A stretch of DNA of 64,000 bases from positions 77,626,001 through 77,690,000 of the forward strand of contig NC_072895.1 of assembly GCF_027943255.1 (NCBI RefSeq), given 5' to 3'. The translations under genes were made by a program, and so were the position numbers. Source of the DNA: Anastrepha obliqua. Taxonomy: Eukaryota; Arthropoda; Insecta; Diptera; Tephritidae. The stretch's first letter is position 1; every line of letters starts with the position of its first letter. This document shows, piece by piece, positions 45,880 through 58,064 of this stretch. A model generated the notes under the pieces. It was not told where the DNA came from and ran no database searches. It saw only the letters and a program-made list of their open reading frames with translations.

Positions 45880-47225
45880 AGTTACATATTGAGAGAGTTA
45901 CTTCAAAGGCCACAAGGGCATTCTCTGCCTGCACAAGGCTTTTTGGTAAGACATGGGGACTAAACCCTAGAATGACCTTCTGAACATTCACCACAGTTGT
46001 GAAACCCATAGTCACTTATGCATCCTTAGCATGGTGGCCTAAGGAAAACAGTAAACGAATTAAACAAACTGCATCGCCTGATATGTGTTGGTATTACAAC
46101 ATGTATGAAAACATGTCCTACTGATGCATTGGGTGTTCTCCTGAACATACCACCACTTCCAATCTTGATTGAATGGGAAGCTCGCTCGAGTGCTTTAAGA
46201 TTAAAAGGTATATCTGAACTTAAAAGTGAGGATATGAAAGGACATTTAAAGATCTTAGAAGACTTCCTACATAGTCTAATTCTTCATAGGGATGATAAAC
46301 TATCACCCAAACCAATACTCTTGAGAAACTTCCTAATTATAATTCATGAACGCACAGACTGGAGAACTAATTCTATCACTTTCAAACCTGGCTCCCAGCT
46401 ATGGTTTACTGATGGGTCCAAATTGGAAAATGGTAGAACAGGGGCAGGAATCAATGGGCCTAAATTCAAAAAATCGATTCCGATGGGACTCTAGCCAACA
46501 ATATTCCAGGCAGAAATACATGCCATTGAAATATGTGTGAGAGAATGCCTTGGCAGGAAAATGAGAGGTACTCACATCTACATACTTTCAGATAGCCAAG
46601 CGGCTCTAAAAGCTTTTCTATCAACAACTATCACCCCTAAATTAGTAAATGATTGCCTAAACCTTCTCAACACGTTAGGAAACCTCTACATAGTAACACT
46701 AGGCTGGATTCCGGGACATGAAGGACGTGAGGGAAATGAAATACATAGCTGATGACCTTACAAAACAAGGAGCAAATATGCAACTTACTGGTCCTGAGCT
46801 TTTCTGTGGACTCACAAAAAGCCACATTAATGAATTCCTTAGGAAATGGGAAGAAAGGAAATTTGCTGCACACTGGCTAAACTGTGCCGGTCAGCGTCAA
46901 ACCAAACTATTCCTAAGTCCCAACAAAGGAATATCTAACGAGCTACTCTCACTAAGCAGAGTAGATCTACGTCTTTTAACAGGATATCTTACAGGTCACT
47001 GCAGCCTGAGGTGTCATCTAAATAATATTGGTCTATCTGAGACCAATTTCTGCCGCTTTTGCGAAATGAACATAGAAAGCTCAGAACATGTGCTTTGTGA
47101 ATGTCCTACGTTGGGCAGACAAAGACTTCATCACCTTGGTGGTATCGTAGTATTTCCATGCAATCTTTGGAACGACAAACCTAAAATTGTGCTAAAATTT
47201 TTAAAAAGCCTAAAACTCTAGGGTT
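45880..47225 (+). pseudogene. non-LTR retrotransposon 3' half: RT end, RNase H, C-terminal zinc-binding region (I/LOA-like)
   Basis: The plus strand starts in the RT connection domain: FSACTRLFGKTWGLNPRMTF, a stop, VVKPIVTYASLAWWPKENSK. From 46105 it continues DALGVLLNIPPLPILIEWEA, then RNase H: LWFTDGSKLENGRTGAGI (46400), a stop near 46491, IFQAEIHAIEICVREC, IYILSDSQAALKAF (46590), and GWIPGHEGREGNE (46710). After a 4-base shift comes IADDLTKQGANMQ. The C-terminal frame to 47221 has RLLTGYLTGHCSLRCHLNNI, ETNFCRFCEMNIESSEHVLC and ECP. All RNase H acidic residues and the final histidine motif are kept. It shares GKTWGL and PI..YAS..W with the element at 26816, so both may belong to one clade. 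Confidence 0.9.
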
Positions 47226-47409
47226 ACAAAAATAGCCCTTTCACAGTAGATCAGCTCTGGTCGCAGTGCGTAATGGCCTTCTAATAATAAGAATGATTCT
47301 AGTACGGATGATAGCCATTGATGTTGTGAACAACATATTAAAATTTCAGACGATTCTGTTGAATGTTTTTTTTTTACACCAGGCCGAAAAAAGTCGTTTC
47401 GATATAAAT

Positions 47410-47583
47410 AGCTTTAAAGTTTGGGATACGGGAGCGCATGGACCGTTCTCTACCTGGTTAAGGGGTTGTAGAAGCTATAGTATTGAAAATTTCACAGTAT
47501 ATTCTTAAGATGCTATACTTTCGAAATATCGAAAAAACAAAAAATCTAGTTTTTGATATTTCTAGACCACCGGGTCCCCTTAA
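47410..47583 (+). mobile_element. TTAA element, right-end fragment (copy D)
   Basis: The sequence from TTTAAAGTTTGGGATACGGG (47413) through AGTATATTCTTAA to the end ACCGGGTCCCCTTAA (47583) aligns with the last part of copy C (58610-58793). The terminal GTCCCC followed by TTAA is the same kind of end. No left terminus was found. A TTAAGGGG at 47458 is internal and aligns with interior sequence of copy C. Confidence 0.6.
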
Positions 47584-47589
47584 CTTCCG

Positions 47590-49600
47590 TTTTTAACCGA
47601 AACTGTGCCTGTATGCATTCTTTTTATTTCACTCACACAATTATGTCTGATTTTAGTCCGAAGGGTGCATAAGCAAAATTTCGTGTACTCAACTCTTAAT
47701 GAAGCACCCGCTCCAATAATTTGCAGTAAAAAATCCTCAATTAACATATTTCTACGTACTTACATAACTGAAATAAGTAGAGTATTAAATATATGTGTTT
47801 CTGACTGTACACGAATTCTCATCGGTATATTTTATGGAAGAAGCGGATATTTGAATCCTATTCTGCCTGGAGTCACTCAACATTTACCTCGATTTGATTT
47901 GCCGAAAAGCATTTAATACTCGTTTGTTGCGCGTAAACTCCGTACCTGTGTTAAGTAAGAGAAGTGAAGTCTTGAAGTCTTCGCACAAAAATGCACGAAA
48001 AATAAGCATGGAGAAGATTTTCTAACACTTATAGACAAAAAAAATATCTAAACAAACAGTTAGAGTAATTGTAGAAGCGTGAAAATCGACATTTAAGTGT
48101 CAAACCAAAAGCGAAAAGGTACCAACATGTTAACAACAATAAAATACTGTATACATTCAGTTTAGTAAGTAGCTTGTGGCGACCCTGCAGGAAAAATTCT
48201 AGCTTTGAACAAGAATACCACCAGTTCACTTTTCAGCTCAACCAGTCCTTATTCTATATTTGCAAGTGGTATTTTCAACGCGCCGATGTCCTACGAAATT
48301 CAATCGTCCGGCTGTGAATCAGCAAACTACCAGTGTATTTTAGGCGATATGATTAAAATGTAGTTATTTTTTCTCATTAATATATTTCTAAAATAATCAG
48401 TTTTAGACCATTTTAAATGTAGAACAAAAATTTCCATATGATTCCAACGTTGTAAATTATCATTTTTCATTATAAATAATTATAGAGAATTTTTTTTTTG
48501 TTTCTTCTTACAATTAAATGAAACTTTTTCCAGGTTGACTAATCAAAAATTGGTTCAAACTTACTCTATACGAAAACATAATTAAAAATTAATGCTAATT
48601 AAATTTTGGATTAATATTTTATGCGTATTTTTCTGCGAGTAGGTAGAGAATAAAATTTGCTGCGAGTGTTTGCAAAAGTAGTGAATTTTACGTTGCTATG
48701 AGGCTGGAAATAATTCATAAGTAAATGGTGTGAAATATTTTTTTGTTTTTAATTTTTATTTCAATTTCTTTATTTTAAATTACTTTATTTACTTTAAAGA
48801 GGGCTAATGTAACCGTATAAATCTATATAGAAATGCTTGCATACTAGTTTGGTCTTTCCCTGCAGGGTTACCACAAGCTACGTATGCGTGTGCACATAAG
48901 ATACATACATACATAAGTGTATGTTGATATAAAACCGCATACTTACAAACAGTAGTTACCGAAATGCCAAATCGCAACAAAATTCGCTGAAAAGCAATTC
49001 TCTTCCAATAGTTTATTTCAGTGAATTTTGTTGCTTTTGTTGGAAAAATGTTGTTGCAGTCAGTCAGCTCACAATTGCGGCGTTGTTTTGGTTGCTCGCG
49101 ATTACTCAAGAATGTTGCACGTACAATGTTTGTATTTACTGTTTTTGCTTTCTGGTTTGTTCATTCTAACCGATGCAAAACCGCTACGACGCACCCACCA
49201 TCACACACATTTCTTCCCGAGCACAATAATGCACAAACACATGCATATGTACACACAGACGTATATGTATGTCGACATACCTAGCACCGAACTAATGCTT
49301 TCACATTCACGCCTGATTTGGTGTCGTTGCACGTTACAAAGAGCGGCACGTTTCATTCCAATTGGCTTTACTCCCGCATGCACAGCTATTCGCTGATTGC
49401 TCTCTTAAAATACTCTCCGCCTGATTTAAAATACTTTGCTGTTGCCTACTTTCAGGCAACGGCTTTAATTAACTACTCTGCCATGTTGTGAATGTTGTGT
49501 ATGAAGATAGAAGTGATACGGTGAAGTAAAGCAACCACAAAATGTTTATTTCCTTAAGTAACCTGACGAAATGAGGTGGAGCTGCAATGGCAGCTGGTTA
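47590..49600. other. no recognisable gene
   Basis: AT-rich with short TACA and CACA-type runs around 48900 and 49200. Nothing was recognised. Confidence 0.45.
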
Positions 49601-49602
49601 AG

Positions 49603-50532
49603 TAAAGGATGTTGTTTTTAGAGGTTAGCTTTTCAAGTTGGCACTACTTTTTTCGTAGATGGTCTTTTTGACAGCTGTCACTTGATTTATGCTCAGTTTG
49701 GTTTGCCATTTCGTAATGAATAGACTAACACCTGAACAGCGTTTGCAAATCGTGCAAATTTATTACGAAAATAATGGTTCGGTTCGCGCGACGCATCGAA
49801 GAAAATTTTGTTCAGCGATGAAGCTCACTTTTGGTTGAATGGGTATGTCAATAAGCAAAATTGTGGAGTGAACATAATCCACAAGCCATTGCTGAGACGC
49901 CGTTACATCCTCAAAAAGTCACTGTTTGGTGTGCTCTATGGGCAGAGGGAATCATTGGTCCATATTTCTTTAAAAATGAAGCCGGCCATAATGTTGCAGT
50001 CAATGGAGAGCGCTATAGAGCCATGATTAATGACTTTTTCGTGCCTGAATTGGACGATGTTGATGTGGACGACCTTTGGTTCCAACAAGACGGCGCTACA
50101 TGCCATACAGCCAACGCAACAATCGATTTATTGAAGGAAACTTTTGGTGAGCGCATTATCTCGCGCCGTGGACCTGTGGCGTGGCCTCCAAGATCGTGCG
50201 ATATAACACCGCTGGACTATTTCTTGTGAGGCTATGTGAAGTCGCTTGTCTACGCAGATAAGCCCGAGACGATTGACGTCTTGGAAGAGAATATTCGGCG
50301 CGTTATTGCTGACATACGGCCCCAATTGCTGCAAAAAGTGGTCGAAAATTGGGCCTCTCGGCTGGAATTTATTCGAGCCAGCCGCAGCGGCCACTTGCCC
50401 GAAATCATTTTTAAAACATAATGGCAAACCCTTATCTTTATATTATAATAAAGCTAAATTCTTGGCCCTGACATTAAATTATGTACGTTTTATTTCATCT
50501 TGAAAACCTAACCTCTAAAAAAACACCCTTTA
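49603..50532 (+). pseudogene. mariner with both TIRs, nearly intact catalytic domain
   Basis: The element is bounded by TA and inverted repeats of about 30 bp with a few mismatches (left from 49605 with TTTTTAGAGGTTAGCTTTTC, right 50498-50530). ATG 49716 starts MNRLTPEQRLQIVQIYYENN, then GSVRATHR, after which the HTH linker is missing and the frame shifts into LFSDEAHFWLNGYVNKQNCG. A second one-base shift restores WCALWAEGIIGPYFFKNEAG, NVAVNGERYRAMINDFFVPE and LWFQQDGATCHTANATIDLL. It continues SRRGPVAWPPRSCDITPLDY, a stop in place of the FLWGY tryptophan, and VKSLVYADKPETIDVL to the natural stop at 50421. All three catalytic aspartate motifs remain. This is the best-preserved mariner here. 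Confidence 0.92.
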
Positions 50533-50641
50533 TTACCTCACTGTGGGCTTTTAAAGAAACACCCTAGGTCAAATAAGCTCACGTTTTCGTCTAAAACACT
50601 AAAATGCATTGCCTCAATGAAATATTTAAGCGATTAATCAA

Positions 50642-51344
50642 TTAAGGGGTAACACCACTGTAGAAATTTCAAAAAATTGATTTTTTTTTATAAGCTTAAA
50701 AAATTCTTTGAACCTTTTAAAATACAGCTTTTAAGCTTTTAACCAAGCGTTAGTGACTGCTACCTAACGACTTCTCCAAATCTCCAAACTTTAAACGCGT
50801 TTTTCTCAAAACACGTTTTCTGAAATTGGCACGCAGCATAACTCAAACAATTTTAAATATTTTTAATCAGGTTTTTCACTACGTCTGTATAATAACCTTC
50901 TTAAGAGAAGAGCGTAGGGGATTTTCGATAGATTACTTTAAACGATTGTTATAATTATTTAAGTGCCGTTTTTTTAGTCCAAAATAGAGTTTTTTCCTTC
51001 AAATGCTTGCTAATTCCACAAAAATAAATATTTTTTAAATCCCCTACGTGTTTCTCTAGCTATTCTTATCTAGATTAAGAAAAAAAATGTTTCTTTGTTC
51101 CAGATTAAAATTTGCACCCTCTGTGCTGCGTGCCGCGGAGCTCCTTCAAGAGAAACCACATTACAAAAATGTCTCCAATGCCGCCATTTTGTAAAATTTT
51201 TCGATCAAACTTTGAATTTTTGTATTTTAGTATATAAGTAATAACTTCCCAAATCAGAGTGATTGTTTCCCCTTTCCTTCTATACAAAAAAATTCTTTAA
51301 AAATCGTGTTTATTTTACACGTGTACAGTGGTGTTACCCCTTAA
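50642..51344. mobile_element. TTAA-flanked inverted-repeat element, copy B
   Basis: TTAA at 50642-50645 and 51341-51344 flank a 695-bp segment with perfect 17-bp inverted ends GGGGTAACACCACTGTA (50646-50662) and its complement (51324-51340). The core AAACTTTAAACGCGTTTTTC at about 50786 is the reverse complement of a core in copy C at about 58594, so B is in the opposite orientation to C. No coding sequence. Confidence 0.85.
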
Positions 51345-52003
51345 GACGCGACTTAAGATTTAAATTTGATAGTTGGATAAAAATGTAAATCCGTTTAGAT
51401 AGCAATTGTTCAGGACTTATATTATCCCATTTATTTTTTCATGAGTTTATTTATTTATTCTTAATAAATCTAGGAAATACATGATTTCTTACCGTCTACC
51501 ATGAAGATATACTTAACATTAGTGACAATTTAGCAAGCAAGCGAAAAATCAGAAGCCAAAGAATTTCACATTTTATTTAATTAATTCAATGTTATATGTA
51601 TCGTAGTATACGAAGCATAAACCCTTCTAACTCGCTCCAGGATGAGTAAATATTACTCCGCAGTTTTTTTTGTGATTGTGAAGAAGCATGGTGATATCAT
51701 ATCAAGGAACCGGTTCAGCAAAATTAAGCGAGAGCGAAACAAACAAAATTCTTTTGCATTTATTCAAATTGTCACATTAATACGGCAAAAGTTCTGTAGG
51801 CTCCATAAAAATACAAGCAAATAATCAGTTCGGGTCTGAGTGCATGGATCAGTAAAATCATAACAAAAGCGCAGGATGAAGACAAAAGTAGAATATAATT
51901 TAGAAATTTTATAATTCAAATGGTTCAGAAATAGGAGTTTTGAATAAAATATTAAGCCCAGATCCGAAACTTCCGCCAAAGTATTGAGACGCGGTTCCTT
52001 TAT
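51345..52003. other. no recognisable gene
   Basis: AT-rich; short frames without homology. Confidence 0.4.
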
Positions 52004-52004
52004 T

Positions 52005-54370
52005 AAATACTAGCAAACCCGGCCCCCTTCGCTGGGCACACTAAAATAGAATAGATATGGTTTAGAACAAAAAATATATGGTTTTCATATTATTTATTTC
52101 TTTATTCTTTATTCAAGCGCTTTGGCATAAACAATATTTTTTGTTTTTCTATTTGTTTTTGAGTAAATATAAAATATAAATTGAAAATCAGGAAAAAGGA
52201 AGATTGTTTTTAAATTTCAAATCAACGCATATGAATAAACAATCGTCTTTTTTCCTGATCATCCATGCATTTTTCGTTTCAATTTATATGTTTTATTAAG
52301 CATTGGAGCTTTTTTAACCATTATCCATTTATATTTTTCAAAAAAAAAAAAACGAAAAAAATTGTTTTTTCCACGAACACATAATTTAATTTCACATTAA
52401 ATTCTCAAATTTCGTAAGAAATTATTCACTGTTCCAAAATCCACTCCAAAAAAATTCACAAAAACTGTTTACACTTTGCACTTACGTCTTCTCCTTATGG
52501 CGTCCAAATCAGAAAGAAATATTGACACATTGTAACTCACACTGTCAATTTGACAGTTCAGTTCCGCCTCAAGCGTTAAAAAAGTAAGCAACATTATGAC
52601 TGGCTGAAAAGAACGCTGTACCCGTTGCCACTGCTCCGAATTACAACCAAACTTTACGAAACCCATTTTCAATGCTTACTTAACAATGTGTGTAAGTTTG
52701 GTTTAATTCGGTGCAAAGACACGGCGGGTCCACGTTTTGGCATATATTTCGTGGACCCTAGTCATCAATAGGTATGAAAATTACCCCGTATTAAAGCACT
52801 TATCAACAGCTTTCGTTTGATACCCATATTGTACATACACAACCAAAGGTTATCCGGGTCCACGTTTTGACCTATATCTCGAGACCCCAGTCACGGAGCG
52901 GCATGAAAAATACTCTGTACTAAAGCATTCACCAACAGCTTCAATTTGATATCCATATTGTACAAACACATTCTAGGGTCCACGTTTTGGTCTCTATCTC
53001 GAGACCCTAGTCACGGAGCGGATGGAAATACTCTGAACTAAAGCATTCACCAACAGCTTCCATTTGATACCCATATTGTACATACACATCGGAAGGTTAC
53101 CCGGGTCCACGTTTTGACCTATATCTCGAGCCCTATCCACCAATAGGTATCCAAACTATACGGAAACCATCTTCAATACCTCCTTAACAATGTGTGTAAG
53201 TTTGGTTTAATTCGGTGCAAAGACACGGCGGGTCCACGTTTTGGCATATATTTCCAGACCTTAGTCATCAATAGCTATGAGAATAACCCCGTATTAAAGC
53301 ACTTATCAACAGCTTTCATTTGATACCCATATTGTACATACACAACCAAAGGTTACCCGGGTCCACATTTTGATGTATATCTCGAGACCCCAGTCACGGA
53401 GCGGCATGAAAAATACTCTGTACTAAAGCATTCACCAACAGCTTCAATTTGATATCCATATTGTACAAACACATTCTAGGGTCCACGTTTTGGTCTCTAT
53501 CTCGAGACCCTAGTCACGGAGCGGATGGAAATACTCTGAACTAAAGCATTCACCAACAGCTTCCATTTGATACCCATATTGTACATACACATCCGAAGGT
53601 TACCCGGGTCCACGTTTTGACCTATATCTCGAGCCCTATCTACCAATAGGTATCCAAACTATACGGAAACCATCTTCAATACCTTCTTAACAATGTGTGT
53701 AAGTTTGGTTTAATTCGGTGCAAAGACACGGCGGGTCCACGTTTTGGCATATATTTCCAGACCCTAGTCATCAATAGGTATGAAAATTACCCCGTATTAA
53801 AGCACTTATCAACAGCTTTCATTTGATACCCATATTGTACATACACAACTAAAGGTTATCCGGGTCCACGTTTTGACCTATATCTCGAGACCCCAGTCAC
53901 GGAGCGGCATGAAAAATACTCTGTACTAAAGCATTCACCAACAGCTTCAATTTGATACCCATATTGTACATACACATCCGAAGGTTACCCGGGTCCACGT
54001 TTTGACCTATATCTCGAGCCCTATCCACCAATATGTATCCAAACTATACGGAAACCATCTTCAATACCTTCTTAACAATGTGTGTAAGTTTGGTTTAATT
54101 CGGTGCAGACACGGCCGGTTAGCGAACACACACAAAAAGTTGACTTTATTTTATATATACGATTTTTTCAGTTTGTGTCCTAAAAATCCAAATATCTTAC
54201 GGAACCCTATTTTTTTCCAAAATAAAATGTAATCCATGTTACTCGTGGATAATGTAGTTTTCGAATGGTGAAAGAATTTTTAAAATCGGTCCAGTAGTTT
54301 TTGAGCCTATTCGTTACAAACAAACAAACAAACAAACAAAGTTTTCCTCTTTATAATATTAGTATAGATG
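52005..54370 (+). mobile_element. non-coding satellite-bearing element, about 2.4 kb
   Basis: The start ATACTAGCAAACCCGGCCCC (52007) and the end CTCTTTATAATATTAGTATA followed by GAT (54368) form short inverted ends ATACTA/TAGTAT. Similar starts and ends occur on repeats I have seen widely in insects, but I cannot name the superfamily with confidence. The 5' 650 bp is AT-rich and non-coding, the centre is a tandem satellite array, and the 3' 150 bp is a conserved tail also found at 35775-35920. Confidence 0.6.
52660..54115. repeat. 125-bp satellite array 2, higher-order period about 503 bp
   Basis: The GGGTCCACGTTTTG landmark, or a one-base variant, occurs at 52726, 52856, 52976, 53103, 53230, 53359, 53479, 53606, 53733, 53862 and 53991. 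Monomers are 120-130 bp. Matching monomers recur every four (52726, 53230, 53733), a period of about 503 bp, against three in array 1. The final unit is cut at CGGTGCAGACACGG. Confidence 0.95.
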
Positions 54371-54526
54371 AAGTGGAGAAAAGCTGGCGAAGCTTAAAAG
54401 CAACTTGGGAAAACATCCCTGAACAGAATGCTTAAAAGAACGAGATTTTGATCACACTACGCCGTGACGTTTTTGAAATCTGACTGTAGCTTATACGAAT
54501 GAGGAAGTCATTATAAATATTTTGTA

Positions 54527-55510
54527 TATATAACACATGGGTTGGAAAGTCCCGGGCCTAAGAAAGAAAACACGTTTATGTTGTACGTGTCGTTATCTTG
54601 CTCAATCGTCGTTATCTTGCTCATGCGGCGTTACCTTGCTTGAACTGCAAGCGAGAGAGCGTAACGAACGACAAAGAGCACAATCGGTCACCGCATTCGG
54701 CAACGTTCGACAGCTATCACCCACTTGACAGCTATCACCCACTTGAGGGAGCATATATATGTATGTATATGCGCATTTGTATATAAATTCACATATTTGT
54801 ATTTACATATGCCTTCTTCCTGTGTGCATTGTAATGAACCATTTCTCTGTTGAGAATAGGACGATGATAGGAAAAGTGGGAAATAAAAGGGGGTGTTTCG
54901 AGTGTAATGTGTCTTGAAGATGATGTTGCCTCTCAGTGTTGTTGACTTATTAACGTTTTATGGACAATCGAAATTGAACATATCTTTCATGAATTTGATA
55001 AATGTTTCGTAATTTTTCACGTTTGTGTAAATGTAACTCGACCTATTCCATTGCGATTCCATTTACCTCCTTCTCTATATCCATACAAAATATCTATCAA
55101 ACAAATAAAATTAAAATTTTGTTTTGAAAATTGCAACCATTACATCAGTATTTTCTTAAGACGTTGTCACGTTAAACTATCGTCAATAAACCGACTTTAG
55201 AGACAACCTCTTTTTTGTTAAAAATTAACTGTATTCATCAAAGTAATTTTCATCAAGAACAACGCAATCATTCCAACGTCGCTTTAATATTTCAATACCA
55301 CTTTTGTAGAACGATTCATCTTTTGCCTCAAAATAGGTGTCAGTTTTAACGATAAACTCTTCATTCGTGTGAAATTTCTTACCAGCGATTATTTCTTTAG
55401 GTCTACGAACAGCCAGAAGTCGCTGGGAGCTAAATCTGGCGAATACGGTGGATGTGGGAGCAATTCGAAACCCAATTCATAAAGTTTTCCCATTGTTTTG
55501 ATTGAATTGT
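54527..55510 (-). pseudogene. mariner relic interrupted by the composite repeat
   Basis: The left end (54531-54575) has AAAGTCCCGGGCCTAAGAAA, the same terminus as the mariner at 20827. Right of the insertion (55210 onward) the minus strand encodes LGFELLPHPPYSPDLAPSDF, WLFVDLK, a one-base shift, IIAGKKFHTNEEFIVKTDTY, FEAKDESFYKSGIEILKRRW and NDCVVLDENYFDEYS with its stop at 55226. The third catalytic aspartate (YSPDLAPSD) is present. The 5' two-thirds of the gene are missing beyond 55510. Confidence 0.85.
54577..55210 (-). mobile_element. composite repeat element, copy 2, inside a mariner
   Basis: In reverse complement, 55210-55080 matches 34053-34190 closely (GAGGTTGTCT, GACGATAGTTTAACGTGA). 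The stretch 54813-54590 matches 36059-36240 plus about three units of the GAGCAAGG minisatellite. The segment between (54814-55079) is unlike anything in copy 1, where a satellite element occupies the same place. The insertion lies in the short spacer between the mariner stop codon and its terminal repeat. Confidence 0.75.
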
Positions 55511-55514
55511 GACA

Positions 55515-58060
55515 GGGTTTTGCACTAATTTGCTATACGTATTTAAAAATAACTCGAAAGCTTTTGGCGATCCCATTACGAGATATGCCATTAAAAAATA
55601 AGAGACCAATCTTAGAGCGCATGCTTTGCAAAAATTTCGAAAACAAAATGTAACAAAAATTTGTAGTAACTAAATATATGTCCTTTTTACAAAAAAAAAG
55701 TGCTGATGTAAATATATTTTAATATTTTCTAAAAATATTTTATGAAAATATTGTATTAAAACTAATTGATGATATTTCATTTTAAAAACTCTATACAAAA
55801 ATGTTTTGCTTCGAATAAATATTAAAATTAGTAGGTTTTTCAGTTTGCTTTTAAGCTATTATTTTTAACATAATAATCTAAATTTGTCTTTGATTGTTGT
55901 GGACTTCCTATACTGCTCTACCAGAAAGAATAGACAAATTAATTATGATTTCTAGCTCCTTGATAGAAAACAATTGTAAGTTCTTATTTTAGGTGAATGT
56001 TTCTATACATGCCCATTAGCTTCTGTCTGTTCCGAAGACTTTGTCATACATGCCCGCTGACTTTCCCAGCCGTCGTGTTAAGGATTACCTGCAGACCACT
56101 TCCCAAGCGTCACTGCCCTTGTCTTCAATACCACAATATTCTGTTATAGCTCTCGAGTTTATTGCTCAAATGAATTGCGATTTTGTTCACTACTGAAATT
56201 CATTAATGTAATTACATAAACATATTTTTAGAAAGCATTGATTTTATTTAATCGTAGATCCATATCGCGTTGTATGTGAGTGTGCTAGCTTCTTTCGCCA
56301 GCCACGCAGCTTTGTATTCATTTGAATTGCCAGTTTTGAAGTCTACTCGCACATTATATGGAATTTAAAAATTCCACATGCATAATGCTTCTAGAAAAAT
56401 GCTACCCGTAATCTAAGTAGCATTAAAACGTTGCAATACGACCAAAACAGCTGCACACGGGTAGCTGCTTGGGTACAGTATGTACCTGACAATAGCTTCC
56501 TATCACGCGACAACAACAAACATACCCTTCACATATTGGAAAAAACATAAGGCTTGAGTGTACTTGAATTAAAAAAGCAACGCGGCAGTACAGCAGCTTT
56601 GGAAGAAAGCAACAGCAGCAGCAACGGAGAAGGAAAAGAGATGCCCTGCAGTAGTCGGAATTCCGGACGCACAACATGGTTGCTTACTTGCTTATGTATA
56701 TGTGCAGCACGCTCGAACGTGTTCAATTGGTATTTTCCGCAAAATTGACTGAAAAAACCCTATTCTTAAGAGTCACCACACCGCTAAATGGAAAAGTAGA
56801 GAGGGTGCCTGTGCTGAAGGCACCGGTAGCTAAACTAAAAGCTAAACTTGGCGAATCATAAAGAAAAGATCCCAAAGCGAGCACGAACGAAGCAAAGCGA
56901 CGTATTAATGCTAACAGCCGCGTGGCTAGGCAGTTTGAATGCGAAAAACCAAAAAAAAAAGCAGAAGCAAAATAAAAGTCGCATACGAAAGAAACCACGC
57001 TAAGTGGGCCTAAAAATATGCAATGAATATTTTCAAGTGCTGCTGAAGCAACACTGAGTAATATGAGAGACAAGAAGAAGGACACGAAGATGTAAAAGTG
57101 GTCTTTAAGTGGGCGATTCAACGTTGTCTTAATAATTGCACACGGACACATGGAACGAGATGTGGGCAGCAAGACGCAAGACGTAAGACAAAGCGAGAAA
57201 GGCGTTCGTTCGTGCGAAGTGTGTAGCTGCTTCAAGACTTTTTTTATTAGCTGGCCCTTGAGCCTACATGGGACTGCAACAGCTTCCAACGGAGGGATTG
57301 GTGAAGAAGAAAAAAATATACAACAACAACACCAGTGACGGCTTCAACAGTTGCCATATTTCTTCTTTTCTTATTTCCATCTATTCATGGAAGGCTATTC
57401 TGTTGCCTAAGCAATATTGCAAGTACTGCCTGCATGCAACATGAGCGGTGCGACGAGTATTAGTCGCTACTGTTTTGTTTTTTTCTTGTTTTTTTTTTGT
57501 TTTTGGTTTCTAGAATAATAGCAATGGCGATGGCGGAGATATTGTAGACACCAAGTTTCACGTTATTATAAGGCTTAAGTGTTACTGTTGCCATTGTTGC
57601 CGTCGGCGCTGACTCATGTCAGGCATATTCTTACTTTTTTATTGTGTTGCAGCTAGAGAACCACTACAATTTACAAGTAAAATATTACAGAGTGGACAAA
57701 AAGTCACTACCCACCGCGGAAGTGCCGCCAGCGTTAGTTGGTGGTTAACCGAAGAGCACCTGATCTACTAGCATCCGCAGTTTTCTTTTTGATTTCAGGC
57801 CAAGTATGTATGCGCCTACATATATACATAAGTATACTTACTACATACGTACGTTCTATATAAAAGTGCGTTTGAGTGATGTTAAAAGTGTGCACATCTT
57901 CGTTCGCATGAGTCTAGCTGAATTTTCCACCAGTTCTGCAATTTGTTTATCATTTTTTCTTTTAAGTTTGGTTAGTGAACGGTCTTCGTTCTGATTTAAA
58001 ATCAATACAACTTACTGAAAAGCAAAGCCTTAAAAAACTCTCTCATTTTTTTAACTTGAT
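55515..58060. other. unrecognised; purine-rich leader-like stretch at 56560-57340
   Basis: From 56560 to 57340 the plus strand is rich in A and G, with AGCAACAGCAGCAGCAACGG near 56607 and many short AAG/GAA runs, like 5' untranslated exons of dipteran genes. The opposite strand is therefore poor in stops, and a 188-codon frame (56723-57289) is open there by composition. A TTTTCTTTTTGATTTCAG acceptor-like site ends at 57795. No protein was recognised. Confidence 0.3.
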
Positions 58061-58064
58061 TCCA

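Noticed and set aside
47458..47583. A 118-bp complete TTAA element
   Set aside because: The left TTAAGGGG aligns to interior sequence of copy C, so it is not a terminus.
56723..57289. 188-codon minus-strand frame
   Set aside because: The plus strand here is purine-rich, which removes stops from the minus strand; no homology recognised.
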